A stretch of 59,104 nt of DNA from Truepera sp. bin119 (GTDB lineage: Bacteria > Deinococcota > Deinococci > Deinococcales > Trueperaceae): NCBI GenBank assembly GCA_002239005.1, contig MPNL01000017.1, positions 1 to 59,104 of the forward strand. Reading direction: 5' to 3'. The notes beneath the pieces are model-generated. The model had not been told where the DNA came from and made no database searches. It saw nothing but the letters and a program-made list of their open reading frames with translations. The translations under genes and the position numbers were made by a program. This document shows, in pieces, positions 10,963-19,470 of the stretch (its first letter is position 1; each line of letters begins with the position of its first letter).

Positions 10963-11961
10963 ATGATGCGGAAAACCGTTCAGACTGTAGTGGTATGGGG
11001 GGCTATAGCTGCCTCTCTCTTGCTAACGAGTCAGGCATTTTCCCAGGAGACCTTAACGGTCCGTGTCGGGATGCAGGCCGTGGGCACCTTCTCCTGGGTA
11101 GTCCACGCCATGGAATACTTCGGCATCGACGACGAGTTGGGCCTCAACATTGAGGGAATCACCTACGCCACCAAACAGGCGACTGAAATTGCCCTGCGGG
11201 CTGGTGAGGTCGATGTGACCGTCGACGACTTCGTGGGAGTAGTGCTGATGCGAGGCCGCGGCCTACCGGTTCAGGCGATCTACCCCTACGGCAAGGCCGT
11301 GGGCGGCGTGGTGGTTCCGGTCGATAGCGATGTTCAGACGCTTGAGGACTTAAGGGGTAAGACCATCGCGGCGGCCTCGCTTGATGACAAGAGCCTGCTC
11401 ATCCTTCGCGCTCTTACCTCGACCCAGTATGACTTCGACCCCCAGGTCGATGGCGAGACCCTTGCGGCCGGCCCCTGGCTAATGGCCGGTCTCATGGATA
11501 ACGGCGAGATCGATGTTGCCATCCCATACTGGCACTACGTTGCCCGCATGACTGGCACTGGGAGATTCCGTGACGTCATGATGGTGACCGACATGCTTGA
11601 CCAGCTCGGCCTCTCTACCGACCTGCCGATCCTGGTGGTGGTAGGCCACGAAGCCACCGACTCCGAGGTGCTCACAACCTTCATCGAGGCCTTGCAGATG
11701 ACCACCGCCGCTATGGTTGCAGATAGCGACGACGGTATCTGGGCTTCGATCCTCGAGAACGAACTCTATACCCTGCCCGATCCCTCGGTGTTCCCCGAGG
11801 TCCGGGCCCGCTGGGAGGCCGGTCTGCCGGAGGTCTGGGATCAGGAGCTGATCGACGGGCTCGTCGATCTGGTCGAGGGTTTGGTCGAGGTGGCCGGGGC
11901 TGAGATCGTGGGGATCGAACGTATCGATCCTGAGGCCTTCACCACAGCTTACCTGCCGTAG
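10963..11961 (+). CDS. ABC importer solute-binding protein, NMT1/TauA type
   Basis: Periplasmic binding protein of an ABC importer. Residues 1-27 are a signal peptide ending SQAFSQ. The mature part has the NMT1/THI5/SsuA-like layout: LTVRVGMQAVGTFSWVVHAMEYFGIDDELGL near the start, a segment ALRAGEVDVTVDDFVGVV, and TLEDLRGKTIAAAS. Start ATG 10963 has GGAG eight bases upstream. It is followed by matching permease and ATPase genes, forming a complete importer at the head of the PQQ locus. Known relatives carry taurine, sulfonates, nitrate or thiamine precursors. The ligand here is unknown; the location invites an alcohol-oxidation-related or metal-related ligand. Confidence 0.8.
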   Translation: MMRKTVQTVVVWGAIAASLLLTSQAFSQETLTVRVGMQAVGTFSWVVHAMEYFGIDDELGLNIEGITYATKQATEIALRAGEVDVTVDDFVGVVLMRGRGLPVQAIYPYGKAVGGVVVPVDSDVQTLEDLRGKTIAAASLDDKSLLILRALTSTQYDFDPQVDGETLAAGPWLMAGLMDNGEIDVAIPYWHYVARMTGTGRFRDVMMVTDMLDQLGLSTDLPILVVVGHEATDSEVLTTFIEALQMTTAAMVADSDDGIWASILENELYTLPDPSVFPEVRARWEAGLPEVWDQELIDGLVDLVEGLVEVAGAEIVGIERIDPEAFTTAYLP

Positions 11962-11998
11962 GCTTACGACTTCAATCGGCAGCTGTTCCTGAGCGATC

Positions 11999-12811
11999 GT
12001 GAGCCAGGAGACTCTGGGGCGTAGGAGCCTCACCATCCGTCCAATCGTCTTGCCGACCGGCCTCTTCCTGAGGCTGGTCGGACTTTTGGCGCTTCTGGCC
12101 GCCTGGTTGCTTGCGTCACGTTCGCTCGGGGGGGAGTTGATGCCCGGTCCGGTCGCCACCTGGGAGTTCATCGTCCGGGAGTACGACCGGGGGACGCTCT
12201 TCTTTCATGTCTGGGCCACGATGAGGCGAGTGCTGATCGCATTCTCGCTGGCCATGGTGGCGGGTGCTGTTCTGGGTGTGGCGATGGGGGTGTCTCGGGT
12301 CATCGACCAGCTGTTCGAGGTCTGGGTGGTGGTGGGCCTGACCGTCCCGCGCATCGTCCTGTTCGTGATGGCCTATCTCATCATCGGCTTAAACGATCGC
12401 TCCGCTATCGCTGCCCTGATCTTGACGGTGCTCCCCACGATCATCGTCCAGGTTCGTGAGGGGACGAGGGCGCTCGATCCGAAGCTGATCGAGATGGCCC
12501 GCAGCTACCGTAGGTCGCCCCCGCTCATCTTCCGTCGGGTGGTAGTTCCCCAGTTGATGCCCTACTTCATCGGTACGGCCCGGGGAGCGCTCTCGCTCTC
12601 CTGGAAGATGATTGTGCTCGCGGAGTTGCTCGGTCGCACCAGCGGCGTCGGCTACCAGATCTCGTTCTACTTCCAGTTCTTCAATATGAATGGGATTATG
12701 GCCTATGGCCTGACGATGATGGTCGTGCTGGCCATCATCGACTTCGGTTTCTCCGGTATTCTAGGTCGGGCAGCGTTTCGCTGGCGCAAGCCGGTCAGAT
12801 TAGCAGGGTAG
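11999..12811 (+). CDS. ABC importer permease, SsuC/TauC type
   Basis: Inner-membrane permease with about six transmembrane helices and the cytoplasmic EAA loop (EMARSYRRSPPLIFRRVVVPQLMPYF), which couples to the ATPase. N-terminal helix FLRLVGLLALLAAWLLAS; then MVAGAVLGVAMGVSR, VVGLTVPRIVLFVMAYLI and a last helix MMVVLAIIDFGFSGIL. Start GTG 11999 follows the binding-protein gene by 37 bases. It belongs to the SsuC/TauC/NrtB branch of binding-protein-dependent permeases and pairs with the flanking genes. Confidence 0.85.
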   Translation: MSQETLGRRSLTIRPIVLPTGLFLRLVGLLALLAAWLLASRSLGGELMPGPVATWEFIVREYDRGTLFFHVWATMRRVLIAFSLAMVAGAVLGVAMGVSRVIDQLFEVWVVVGLTVPRIVLFVMAYLIIGLNDRSAIAALILTVLPTIIVQVREGTRALDPKLIEMARSYRRSPPLIFRRVVVPQLMPYFIGTARGALSLSWKMIVLAELLGRTSGVGYQISFYFQFFNMNGIMAYGLTMMVVLAIIDFGFSGILGRAAFRWRKPVRLAG

Positions 12812-12814
12812 GAC

Positions 12815-13603
12815 GTGACAGGCGTCCATATCGCCCACGTCACCAAGTCCTACCTGCTGCCCGGAGGTACTCGGAAGCACGCCCTCAAGGGTGTAGACCT
12901 CGATATTGCCCCCGGCGAGTTCGTCTGCCTGCTCGGTCCCTCGGGATGCGGCAAGTCGACCCTGCTCAACATTCTTAGCGGCCTGGACTCGGAGTATGAG
13001 GGGGTAGTGGCGTTTCCCGAGACTGAGAGGTTGAGGATCAGCTACATCTTCCAGGAGGCACGGCTCCTCCCCTGGATGACGGTTCGCAATAACCTCCGCT
13101 TCGTCCTGGATGATGGCCGAGGTTCGGATGCCCACCAGCGTATAGAGGGGTGGCTGGAGCGCGTAGGCCTTGCTGGCTACGGAGACTACTACCCTAGCCA
13201 GCTGTCGGTAGGGATGCAGCAACGGGTGTCGGTCGCCCGGGCGCTCATCCTAGAGCCGGAGCTCCTGCTGATGGATGAGCCATTCAGCTCCTTAGACGAA
13301 CTGACATCCCTCCGCATGCGCATGGAACTGCTCGACCTTTGGGATCAGGCCCGGCCCACCGTGGTGTTTGTTACTCATAATCCGATGGAGGCGGTCTACC
13401 TTGCCGACCGGGTGGTGATCATGACCACGGGTCCCGGCCGGATCTCCCACGAACTCCTGGTTAATACCGAACTGCCACGCCCACGCGACTTCGAGGACCA
13501 GCGGCTGTGGCAACTCTCACGTGAAGCGGTGCGACACCTAATGGATGACGGTGGAGCGGGACCTAGCGCTGGGTCGCCTATAGGAGTCGTCAAGACGACC
13601 TGA
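12815..13603 (+). CDS. ABC importer ATPase, SsuB/TauB type
   Basis: Nucleotide-binding subunit of the importer. Walker A is GPSGCGKST, the Q-loop lies in YIFQEARLLPWMTV (typical of the SsuB/TauB group), the signature is LSVGMQQR rather than LSGGQ, and Walker B is LLLMDEPFSSLDE, followed by the H-loop VFVTHNPMEA. Start GTG 12815 is three bases after the permease stop. It completes the three-gene importer at 10963-13603. Confidence 0.87.
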   Translation: MTGVHIAHVTKSYLLPGGTRKHALKGVDLDIAPGEFVCLLGPSGCGKSTLLNILSGLDSEYEGVVAFPETERLRISYIFQEARLLPWMTVRNNLRFVLDDGRGSDAHQRIEGWLERVGLAGYGDYYPSQLSVGMQQRVSVARALILEPELLLMDEPFSSLDELTSLRMRMELLDLWDQARPTVVFVTHNPMEAVYLADRVVIMTTGPGRISHELLVNTELPRPRDFEDQRLWQLSREAVRHLMDDGGAGPSAGSPIGVVKTT

Positions 13604-13634
13604 CCGGAGCGGGAGGTTGGAGAGGAACACTGCC

Positions 13635-14621
13635 GTGCAGACTGCCCCTGGTCCCATCGTCGAGATCGACTCGGTCACCAAGCGCTACGTCCGAACAGTT
13701 GCGCTTGATGATATCTCGTTCGATGTGGCCGAGAATGAGTTGTTCGCCCTCCTGGGGCCGAATGGGGCCGGGAAAACGACCTTGATCGAAATACTTTGCA
13801 CCATTCAGCGAGGGGATAAGGGGAGTGTCCAGATCGCCGGCCTCGATGTCGCAAAACAGTCGCGAGAGGTCCGGAAGAGGCTGGGGGTGGTCTTTCAAGA
13901 GCCAAGCCTCGATACGAGGCTGACCGTCGCAGAAAACCTGGATTTTCACGGTCGTATCTATGGCGTGCCTGCATCGGTGAGACGGAGGCGCAAAGAGGAA
14001 CTCCTCGAGCTGGTGGAGTTGGCAGGTTGGCGCGACCGACTCGTGCGCACGCTGTCGAAGGGGATGCAGCGTCGTCTGGAGATTGCCAGAGCGCTTATTC
14101 ACGACGCACGCCTGCTGGTCCTTGACGAACCCACGGTAGGCCTTGATGCCCAGACCCGTAGCCGCATCTGGGAGTACCTGCGCACCCTTCAGCAGGAGCG
14201 AGAGATTACCGTGTTGGTAACCACCCACTATATCGATGAGGTCGAAGACTGCGACCGACTCTGCATCATCGATCAGGGCCGGGTTCTAGCACTCGACACT
14301 CCACAAGGGCTCAAAAACCGCTACGGCTACCACCTCCTCAGACTTACACCGCAAGACGAAGAGGTGCGACACGAATTGCGACACCGATTCGGTGAAGCTC
14401 TTGCCGAGCGGGGCAAGGATCTGGTGATGGCTGCCCCTGAAGCAGAGGCACTAAAGCTGATCGAGGAACTCGGTGACAAGCTCAAAGCTTTCTTTGTTGA
14501 ACGCCCGAGTCTGGAGTCGGTCTTCTTGAGCCTGACCGGGTATGAAGTGCGCGATGAGGTAGCAGGAGCACGAGAACGTCTACTCGAGTTCGGCAGGAGG
14601 GGGGGCGAGCACACCCAGTAA
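13635..14621 (+). CDS. ABC-2 exporter ATPase, PQQ-system associated
   Basis: Nucleotide-binding protein of the DrrA/NodI branch. Walker A GPNGAGKTT, Q-loop VVFQEPSLDTRLTV, Walker B LLVLDEPTVGLDAQTR and H-loop VLVTTHYIDEVEDCD are intact. The signature reads LSKGMQRRLE, with Lys where Gly is usual. The C-terminal extension ends RERLLEFGRRGGEHTQ, nearly the same ending as the ATPase at 39512, so the two are paralogues. Its partner permease lies at 15607, beyond a cytochrome gene. GTG 13635 is favoured by GGAGAGG eight bases upstream. Homologous ATPases are a regular part of PQQ alcohol dehydrogenase clusters (ped type). Confidence 0.83.
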   Translation: MQTAPGPIVEIDSVTKRYVRTVALDDISFDVAENELFALLGPNGAGKTTLIEILCTIQRGDKGSVQIAGLDVAKQSREVRKRLGVVFQEPSLDTRLTVAENLDFHGRIYGVPASVRRRRKEELLELVELAGWRDRLVRTLSKGMQRRLEIARALIHDARLLVLDEPTVGLDAQTRSRIWEYLRTLQQEREITVLVTTHYIDEVEDCDRLCIIDQGRVLALDTPQGLKNRYGYHLLRLTPQDEEVRHELRHRFGEALAERGKDLVMAAPEAEALKLIEELGDKLKAFFVERPSLESVFLSLTGYEVRDEVAGARERLLEFGRRGGEHTQ

Positions 14622-14696
14622 GCTGGAGTGAGAATCTGTCACTTAAGGGCAGGCCCGCCGCCGGTATTGAGAACTTGACTGACCTAGGAGGTGCTT

Positions 14697-15590
14697 ATGT
14701 ATCGAAAGTGGACTTGGCCTGTGGTCTTCACGCTGCTCTTGTTCACACTAGGCCTGCCCTCGGCTGTTCACTCCCAAGGGGGGGAGGATCGATTCGACTG
14801 GGAGGGCCTTGGAAGGCGGACCTACGGCACTATCTGTGCAGCTTGCCACCAGACCGGGGGGGAGGGCATCCCGGCCGCATTTCCACCGCTGAAAGGATAC
14901 CTTCCAGAACTAATGGCCCTTGAAGGTGGTCGGGACTACCTACCAAAGGTGCTTCTCTTTGGTCTTACTGGCCCCACCGTCGTAGCTGAGCAGGAATACA
15001 TTGTCGCCATGCCAGCCTGGCAAAGTCTGGGTGATGACGAGATAGCGGCGGCCCTCAATTACGCACTCACCTCTTGGGGAAATGCCGAGTTGTTGCCTGA
15101 AGGGCTAGAACTCTATAGCCCGGCCGATATTACTGCCGCAAGATCAGAACAGTTAACACCCATCGAGGTATACGTTTTGCGGGGCCGCATTTTCGGTGTC
15201 ACGGGAGCCGAGGCTAGCGCTGGGTCGGCCGGTGATGGGTTGATCTTCAGCGACGAATCCGGCTATTACACAACGAGTCAGGCCGAGGCAGGTGCAGAGG
15301 TCTATAAGAGGAATTGCGCCCAGTGCCACGGTCCCAGGATGGCGGGCGGTCTGCACGAGCCGCCGCTGACCAAACTGTCGTTCTTCCGCACTTGGGGCGG
15401 TCTTAGCCTCGACACCTTATATAACTACATTGTCACCAAGATGCCGATTCGGGCTCCGGGCTCCCTTAGCAAGAGTGAATATCTCAACGTTGTGGCCCAC
15501 TGGTTGCATCGGCACAACTACCCAGCTGGCGACCAAGCGTTGGTCATGACCAGCGAGGCGCTGCAACAGATCACGATCGAACGTCGCTGA
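14697..15590 (+). CDS. diheme cytochrome c
   Basis: Exported electron carrier, probably the acceptor for the nearby quinoprotein. A signal peptide (to about residue 27, ending HSQ) is followed by two class I cytochrome c domains. The first heme site is CAACH in TICAACHQTGGEGIPAAFPPL; the second is CAQCH in YKRNCAQCHGPRMAGG. Candidate Met ligands include the one in YIVAMPAWQSL for the first domain and the one in VTKMPIRAPG for the second. ATG 14697 has AGGAGG five bases upstream, which decides it over GTG 14691. Its position between an ABC-2 ATPase and permease, with a PQQ dehydrogenase downstream, fits an electron-transfer role. Confidence 0.87.
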   Translation: MYRKWTWPVVFTLLLFTLGLPSAVHSQGGEDRFDWEGLGRRTYGTICAACHQTGGEGIPAAFPPLKGYLPELMALEGGRDYLPKVLLFGLTGPTVVAEQEYIVAMPAWQSLGDDEIAAALNYALTSWGNAELLPEGLELYSPADITAARSEQLTPIEVYVLRGRIFGVTGAEASAGSAGDGLIFSDESGYYTTSQAEAGAEVYKRNCAQCHGPRMAGGLHEPPLTKLSFFRTWGGLSLDTLYNYIVTKMPIRAPGSLSKSEYLNVVAHWLHRHNYPAGDQALVMTSEALQQITIERR

Positions 15591-15606
15591 GGCCTCCTGA
15601 TTGCTC

Positions 15607-16407
15607 ATGGGCTACCTTAGCGGCATCTATGCAATCTGGTTGCGAGAACTAAAGCGTGCCGTTAGGGACCGGGGGCAACTTGTCGGTGGGGTGAGTCGGC
15701 CCCTCCTCTGGGTGCTGATCATGGGGATAGGCCTCAATCCGTACTTCCGCGGAGAGGTCTATGGAGAGGTGAGGTTCGTCGTGCCCTTCACCTACCTCCA
15801 GTTCATCTTCCCAGCTGTGATTGCCCTGAACATGATGTATACCTCGGTTCAATCGGCGGTGTCGGTGATCTGGGACCGAGAATTCGGCTTCCTCCGCGAG
15901 GTGCTGGTATCACCGATGCCACGCGCTGCGGTGCTTTTCGGCAAGATCTTGGGAGGGACCACCGTAGCGCTGTTCCACGGCATTCTCGTGCTGGTCCTGG
16001 CCCGCTTCGCTGATGTGACTTTCAGCCCGACTGCGTGGCTTAAGGGACTGGGTCTGATGATCCTTCTTGGATTCGCCCTCACCTCTCTTGGGGTGGTAAT
16101 TGCCAACCGGGTACGGACCTTCGAGGGATTCGGTGTTTTCTCCAACGCTGTCATTCTGCCGCTCTACTTCACATCGAGCTCGATCTTCCCCCTGGACCCC
16201 TCGTTGACCCGGGCACAGACGGTGGTCATCTACCCCGACTGGTTGGTGTTCCTGATTCAGGCAAATCCGATTACCTATGCGGTCGATGCCTTACGAGGCG
16301 TATTCCTAGACTTTAATCAGTTCCATCCTCTGTGGGGCCCGTTGCTGCTGCTGGCTATGTGCCTGGTGTTCTTCCTCGCTGCCCTGAGGGATTTCCGGCG
16401 CGCATAG
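15607..16407 (+). CDS. ABC-2 exporter permease, PQQ-system associated
   Basis: Integral membrane protein of about 266 residues with six predicted helices of the ABC-2 type. It begins YAIWLRELKRAVRDRGQLVGG, has the conserved WDREFGFLREVLVSPMPR loop and TFEGFGVFSNAVILPLYFTSSSIFP. The same landmarks recur in the permease at 40309, so the two exporters are paralogous. Its ATPase is 13635-14621. The stop codon shares one base with the GTG of the next gene (TAGTG). Substrate unknown. Confidence 0.83.
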   Translation: MGYLSGIYAIWLRELKRAVRDRGQLVGGVSRPLLWVLIMGIGLNPYFRGEVYGEVRFVVPFTYLQFIFPAVIALNMMYTSVQSAVSVIWDREFGFLREVLVSPMPRAAVLFGKILGGTTVALFHGILVLVLARFADVTFSPTAWLKGLGLMILLGFALTSLGVVIANRVRTFEGFGVFSNAVILPLYFTSSSIFPLDPSLTRAQTVVIYPDWLVFLIQANPITYAVDALRGVFLDFNQFHPLWGPLLLLAMCLVFFLAALRDFRRA

Positions 16408-17234
16408 TGCGGGGTTTCGCTCACTTCCTGGCCAGCAGTCGACCCCTAGTCGTCGGCCTAGGTCTTCTGGTCGCTGTGAACCTGCTTCCTCCAGATACAT
16501 CACTGCGGGAGGTGAGGGGGCGGGGTCTCCTTAGAGTGTGCGTGCCTGAGAGCTTCCCCCCTCTGGTGACCGGCAATCCTGGGCGACCCGGGATCGATGT
16601 CGAAATTCTGCAACGCATAAGCGAAGGGTTGGGCGTCGAGTTATCGCTCTTCATCAACGCTGCGATCGGCCAGGACTTTAACCCCCGGAACTGGAGGGTG
16701 AATCGTGCACAGTGCGAACTCCTTGCGGGTGGGGTGGTCGCATCACAACTCACTCGCTCGTTCCTAGAGACCACGCCGCCACACTTGGAAACCGGGTGGG
16801 CAGTGGTCATTCCACCAGGGGCGGACTCACTCGAGGGAAGCATGGTGGGTTTCTTCGCAGGGGTCTCTGGCCTCGACCGAATCTCGCTGAGTAGATACCT
16901 GCGTAGGGCAGGGGCCCGCGTCCGAGTGGTGAACAGTGCCCAGGACCTAGTTGAGGGTCTCGCTGATGGGTCCTTCACGCTGGCGGTGAGTGAAGCCCTC
17001 AGTGCTCGCCAGGTCGCCAGTGTCGGAGGCCACGCTGTTGCCTGGTTGCCACTCGGGCGCCTCCCAATCGCGTTTGGTCTGTGGAAGGGAGATCTCACCC
17101 TGAAGCGTGCACTTGAACGGGAGATGCAGGTGCTTGTGCGGAGTGGGCGCCTCTACGATATCGTCGCGTCGTATACTGACTCCTCTCTGCCCATCCGGAA
17201 TCACTGCTTACCTTGTGAAGGTGCTGCTCCATGA
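16407..17234 (+). CDS. periplasmic solute-binding protein, family 3-like
   Basis: Exported protein with an N-terminal hydrophobic segment (RPLVVGLGLLVAVNLLP) and a type II binding-protein fold beginning RGRGLLRVCVPESFPPL and GIDVEILQRISEGLGVELSLF. Such proteins sit beside quinoprotein dehydrogenases in the MxaJ/XoxJ style; this one is more divergent than the copy at 19471. It ends with a CLPC cysteine pair that could form a disulfide. GTG 16407 overlaps the permease stop by one base. Function is inferred from location: dehydrogenase maturation, or ligand delivery to the exporter. Confidence 0.62.
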   Translation: MRGFAHFLASSRPLVVGLGLLVAVNLLPPDTSLREVRGRGLLRVCVPESFPPLVTGNPGRPGIDVEILQRISEGLGVELSLFINAAIGQDFNPRNWRVNRAQCELLAGGVVASQLTRSFLETTPPHLETGWAVVIPPGADSLEGSMVGFFAGVSGLDRISLSRYLRRAGARVRVVNSAQDLVEGLADGSFTLAVSEALSARQVASVGGHAVAWLPLGRLPIAFGLWKGDLTLKRALEREMQVLVRSGRLYDIVASYTDSSLPIRNHCLPCEGAAP

Positions 17235-17624
17235 GAGATCCCTCATCTAGCCTGCTTGCGGGTAGGGTGGGAAGCGGATAGCCTTGTACGCCGGTCCCGC
17301 CAAGCCCATTGACTTATTCAGAGAGGGCCAAAGGAGTTGGGGTGTCGACTCTGAAGGTTGGCTTATCGGCCGAGCACAGAGGCAGGGATATAGCAGAGGA
17401 GTTGACCTAACACTTGCCTCGCTACCTTATAATAACCTACCAAGTGTCAAGTTAGTAGCGATCTGGCGTGGACTGAGGTGGTCTGGAGGATGGCGGGCGA
17501 TGCCTAAGTGTAGTGGTAGTCTCTCGCCACCGGTGTGTCTCAGTGAAGGGAGGATAGAGTTTGGCTTTCCGTTCCGTAATCAGAAGGTTTGGCTCGTTGA
17601 GGATAAGAGGAGTGTGATGCAGCC
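17235..17624 (+). promoter_or_regulatory. leader region of the first PQQ dehydrogenase with an inverted repeat around TATAAT
   Basis: No gene in these 390 bases. A perfect TATAAT lies at 17428-17433. It is flanked by CTAACACTTG (17407-17416) and CAAGTGT (17441-17447) followed by TTAG (17452-17455), an inverted repeat centred on the -10 box. TTGACC at 17402-17407 could be a -35, but its spacer is 20 bases. The arrangement looks like a regulated promoter with an operator across the -10 element. Confidence 0.45.
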
Positions 17625-19376
17625 ATGCTGAAAAACGGGTTACGAATCACTGTCGGCACAGTTCTGGCGGCGGCCCTCTGTGCCGCCTTTGCGCAGCTCG
17701 AGGACTTTGTCCCCGTGACCACGGAGATTTTGGAGAATCCATCGCCTGCTGACTGGATCATGTCACGGGCCACCTACAACGGGTGGGGGCACAGCTCTCT
17801 CGATCAGATCAACAGGGAAAATGTCGGCCGACTGACACTCGCGTGGTCGCGGGCGATGAATGAGGGTACAAACGAGAGCACACCGCTTGTGTACAACGGG
17901 GTGATGTACCTTCCCCACCCGAACGATGTAATCCAAGCGCTAGATGCGACCACGGGTGATCTCATCTGGGAGTACCGGCGCGAACTTCCCGTAGACGCCG
18001 AGCGCACGATTATCGCCGCTATTGGGAACATTACTCGCAACGTGGCCATCTACGAGGATAAGATCTTCCACTCTACCTACGATGCCCACGTCATTGCGCT
18101 CGATGCGAGGACGGGTCAGCTGGTTTGGGAGACTTCCGTCGGTGATCTCGAGGTCGTCGGTCAGACGGTCGGCCCGTTGATAGTCAATGGCAAGGCCGTC
18201 AGTGGCCGTGCCTGCGACCCGGCACTTCCGGGCGGCTGCTACATTACCGCTCACGATGTCGAAACGGGCGAGGAGCTCTGGCGCACCTTCACCATCCCCC
18301 GTCCGGGCGAGCCTGGAGGTGAGACTTGGGGTGACCTGCCGTCCGAGAGCCGGTTGCATGTCGGTGCCTGGGGTCATGTCGGTGCCTACGACCCCGAACT
18401 CAATCTGATCTATTGGGGTACCTCTGTGCCCGCCCCCTCACCGGAGATCCTTCGTGGGTCTGGCGATGGCGACGTGCTCTACTCAAACTCCACTCTGGCA
18501 ATGAATCCGGACACGGGTGAGATTGTGTGGTACTACCAGCACCTCCCGCGCGACAACTGGGATTTGGATCACCCCTTCGAGCGTATGCTCATCGACAGCG
18601 TCATCGATCCCAATCCAGACGCTGTCCTAGCCATCGGTGAAACGGTTGTGCCCGGGCAGGTTTACAGGACCATGACGAACATTCCCGGCAAGACCGGGGT
18701 GGTCTATTCGCTTAACAGGGAGACCGGGGATTTCCTGTATGCCAAGGAGACGGTGCGGCAGAACGTCATTAGTGCCATCGAACCGAACGGTCGCGTGATC
18801 GTAAACGAAGATGTCATTCCGGACAGCATCGATGACCCCTACGGACTGGTCTGTCCTACCCCGGTAGGGGGAAGAAACTGGATGGCGGGTGCCTATAACC
18901 CGGAGACCAACGCCATCTATACGCCGATGCAGAACCTCTGCATGGAGCCGGAGATCACCACAGACGAACCTACCCCTGAGGACCTCTATGCGGTCGATTT
19001 CAACTATGTCCTCTACCCTGACAATGACAAAGTCGGTCGTCTCGAGGCGGTATCGGTGGAGACTGGAGAGACGCTGTGGAAGTATGAGCAGCGGGCGGCC
19101 TTGCAGCCGGTCCTCTCTACCGGTGGTGGCTTGATCTTCAACGGCGACGTCAACCGCCGCTTCCGCGCCCACGATGCGGTCACGGGTGAGGTCTTGTGGG
19201 AGACCATCGTCAGTGGCGGACCCGCCGGTCACCCGATCAGCTACGGGGTCGACGGCGAACAGTACATCGCGATTGCGGTGGGTGGTGGCCTCATCGACGG
19301 CCTCTATATCAGCTTCACCCCGGAGCTCGAGGCTCCGACGGGCTCCAACGCCATCTTCGTGTTCAAACTGCCCTGA
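17625..19376 (+). CDS. PQQ-dependent dehydrogenase, first copy
   Basis: Periplasmic eight-bladed quinoprotein of 583 residues with a signal peptide (to about AAFAQ). Propeller tryptophan-docking repeats include LDATTGDLIWEYRR, LDARTGQLVWETSV, HDVETGEELWRTF, MNPDTGEIVWYYQ and VSVETGETLWKYE. The catalytic Asp is D313 in NWDLDHPFE, and D315, two residues on, is the position held by Asp in lanthanide-type enzymes and by Ala or Ser in calcium types. The Glu expected in SGxEFG is replaced (SGRACD, residues 193-198), and the Asn of GTGNP is Val268 in GTSVPAP. There is no vicinal Cys pair. It resembles a less-studied quinoprotein subgroup rather than classic MxaF or XoxF, so substrate and metal are uncertain. 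Confidence 0.88.
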   Translation: MLKNGLRITVGTVLAAALCAAFAQLEDFVPVTTEILENPSPADWIMSRATYNGWGHSSLDQINRENVGRLTLAWSRAMNEGTNESTPLVYNGVMYLPHPNDVIQALDATTGDLIWEYRRELPVDAERTIIAAIGNITRNVAIYEDKIFHSTYDAHVIALDARTGQLVWETSVGDLEVVGQTVGPLIVNGKAVSGRACDPALPGGCYITAHDVETGEELWRTFTIPRPGEPGGETWGDLPSESRLHVGAWGHVGAYDPELNLIYWGTSVPAPSPEILRGSGDGDVLYSNSTLAMNPDTGEIVWYYQHLPRDNWDLDHPFERMLIDSVIDPNPDAVLAIGETVVPGQVYRTMTNIPGKTGVVYSLNRETGDFLYAKETVRQNVISAIEPNGRVIVNEDVIPDSIDDPYGLVCPTPVGGRNWMAGAYNPETNAIYTPMQNLCMEPEITTDEPTPEDLYAVDFNYVLYPDNDKVGRLEAVSVETGETLWKYEQRAALQPVLSTGGGLIFNGDVNRRFRAHDAVTGEVLWETIVSGGPAGHPISYGVDGEQYIAIAVGGGLIDGLYISFTPELEAPTGSNAIFVFKLP

Positions 19377-19402
19377 TCAGGTAGTGAGGTACCCACTTTT
19401 CG

Positions 19403-19430
19403 GACAGGACGGCCACTGTGCCGTCCTGTC
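19403..19430 (+). terminator. stem-loop after the first PQQ dehydrogenase
   Basis: GACAGGACGGC pairs perfectly with GCCGTCCTGTC across a six-base loop. There is no T-tract, so it may act as a 3' stabiliser or weak terminator that sets dehydrogenase mRNA apart from the downstream cassette. Confidence 0.5.
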
Positions 19431-19470
19431 TACTGCCTGACCGGTCGGCGATTGCTAGAGTGAGAGACCT

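Noticed and set aside
17284-17631. 115-codon open frame before the first dehydrogenase
   Set aside because: It crosses the predicted promoter and inverted repeat, has no recognisable domain and ends inside the dehydrogenase start; judged non-coding.
17625-19376. Assignment as classical XoxF or MxaF methanol dehydrogenase
   Set aside because: Metal-ligand and Cys-Cys features do not match, so only a general PQQ-dehydrogenase call is made.
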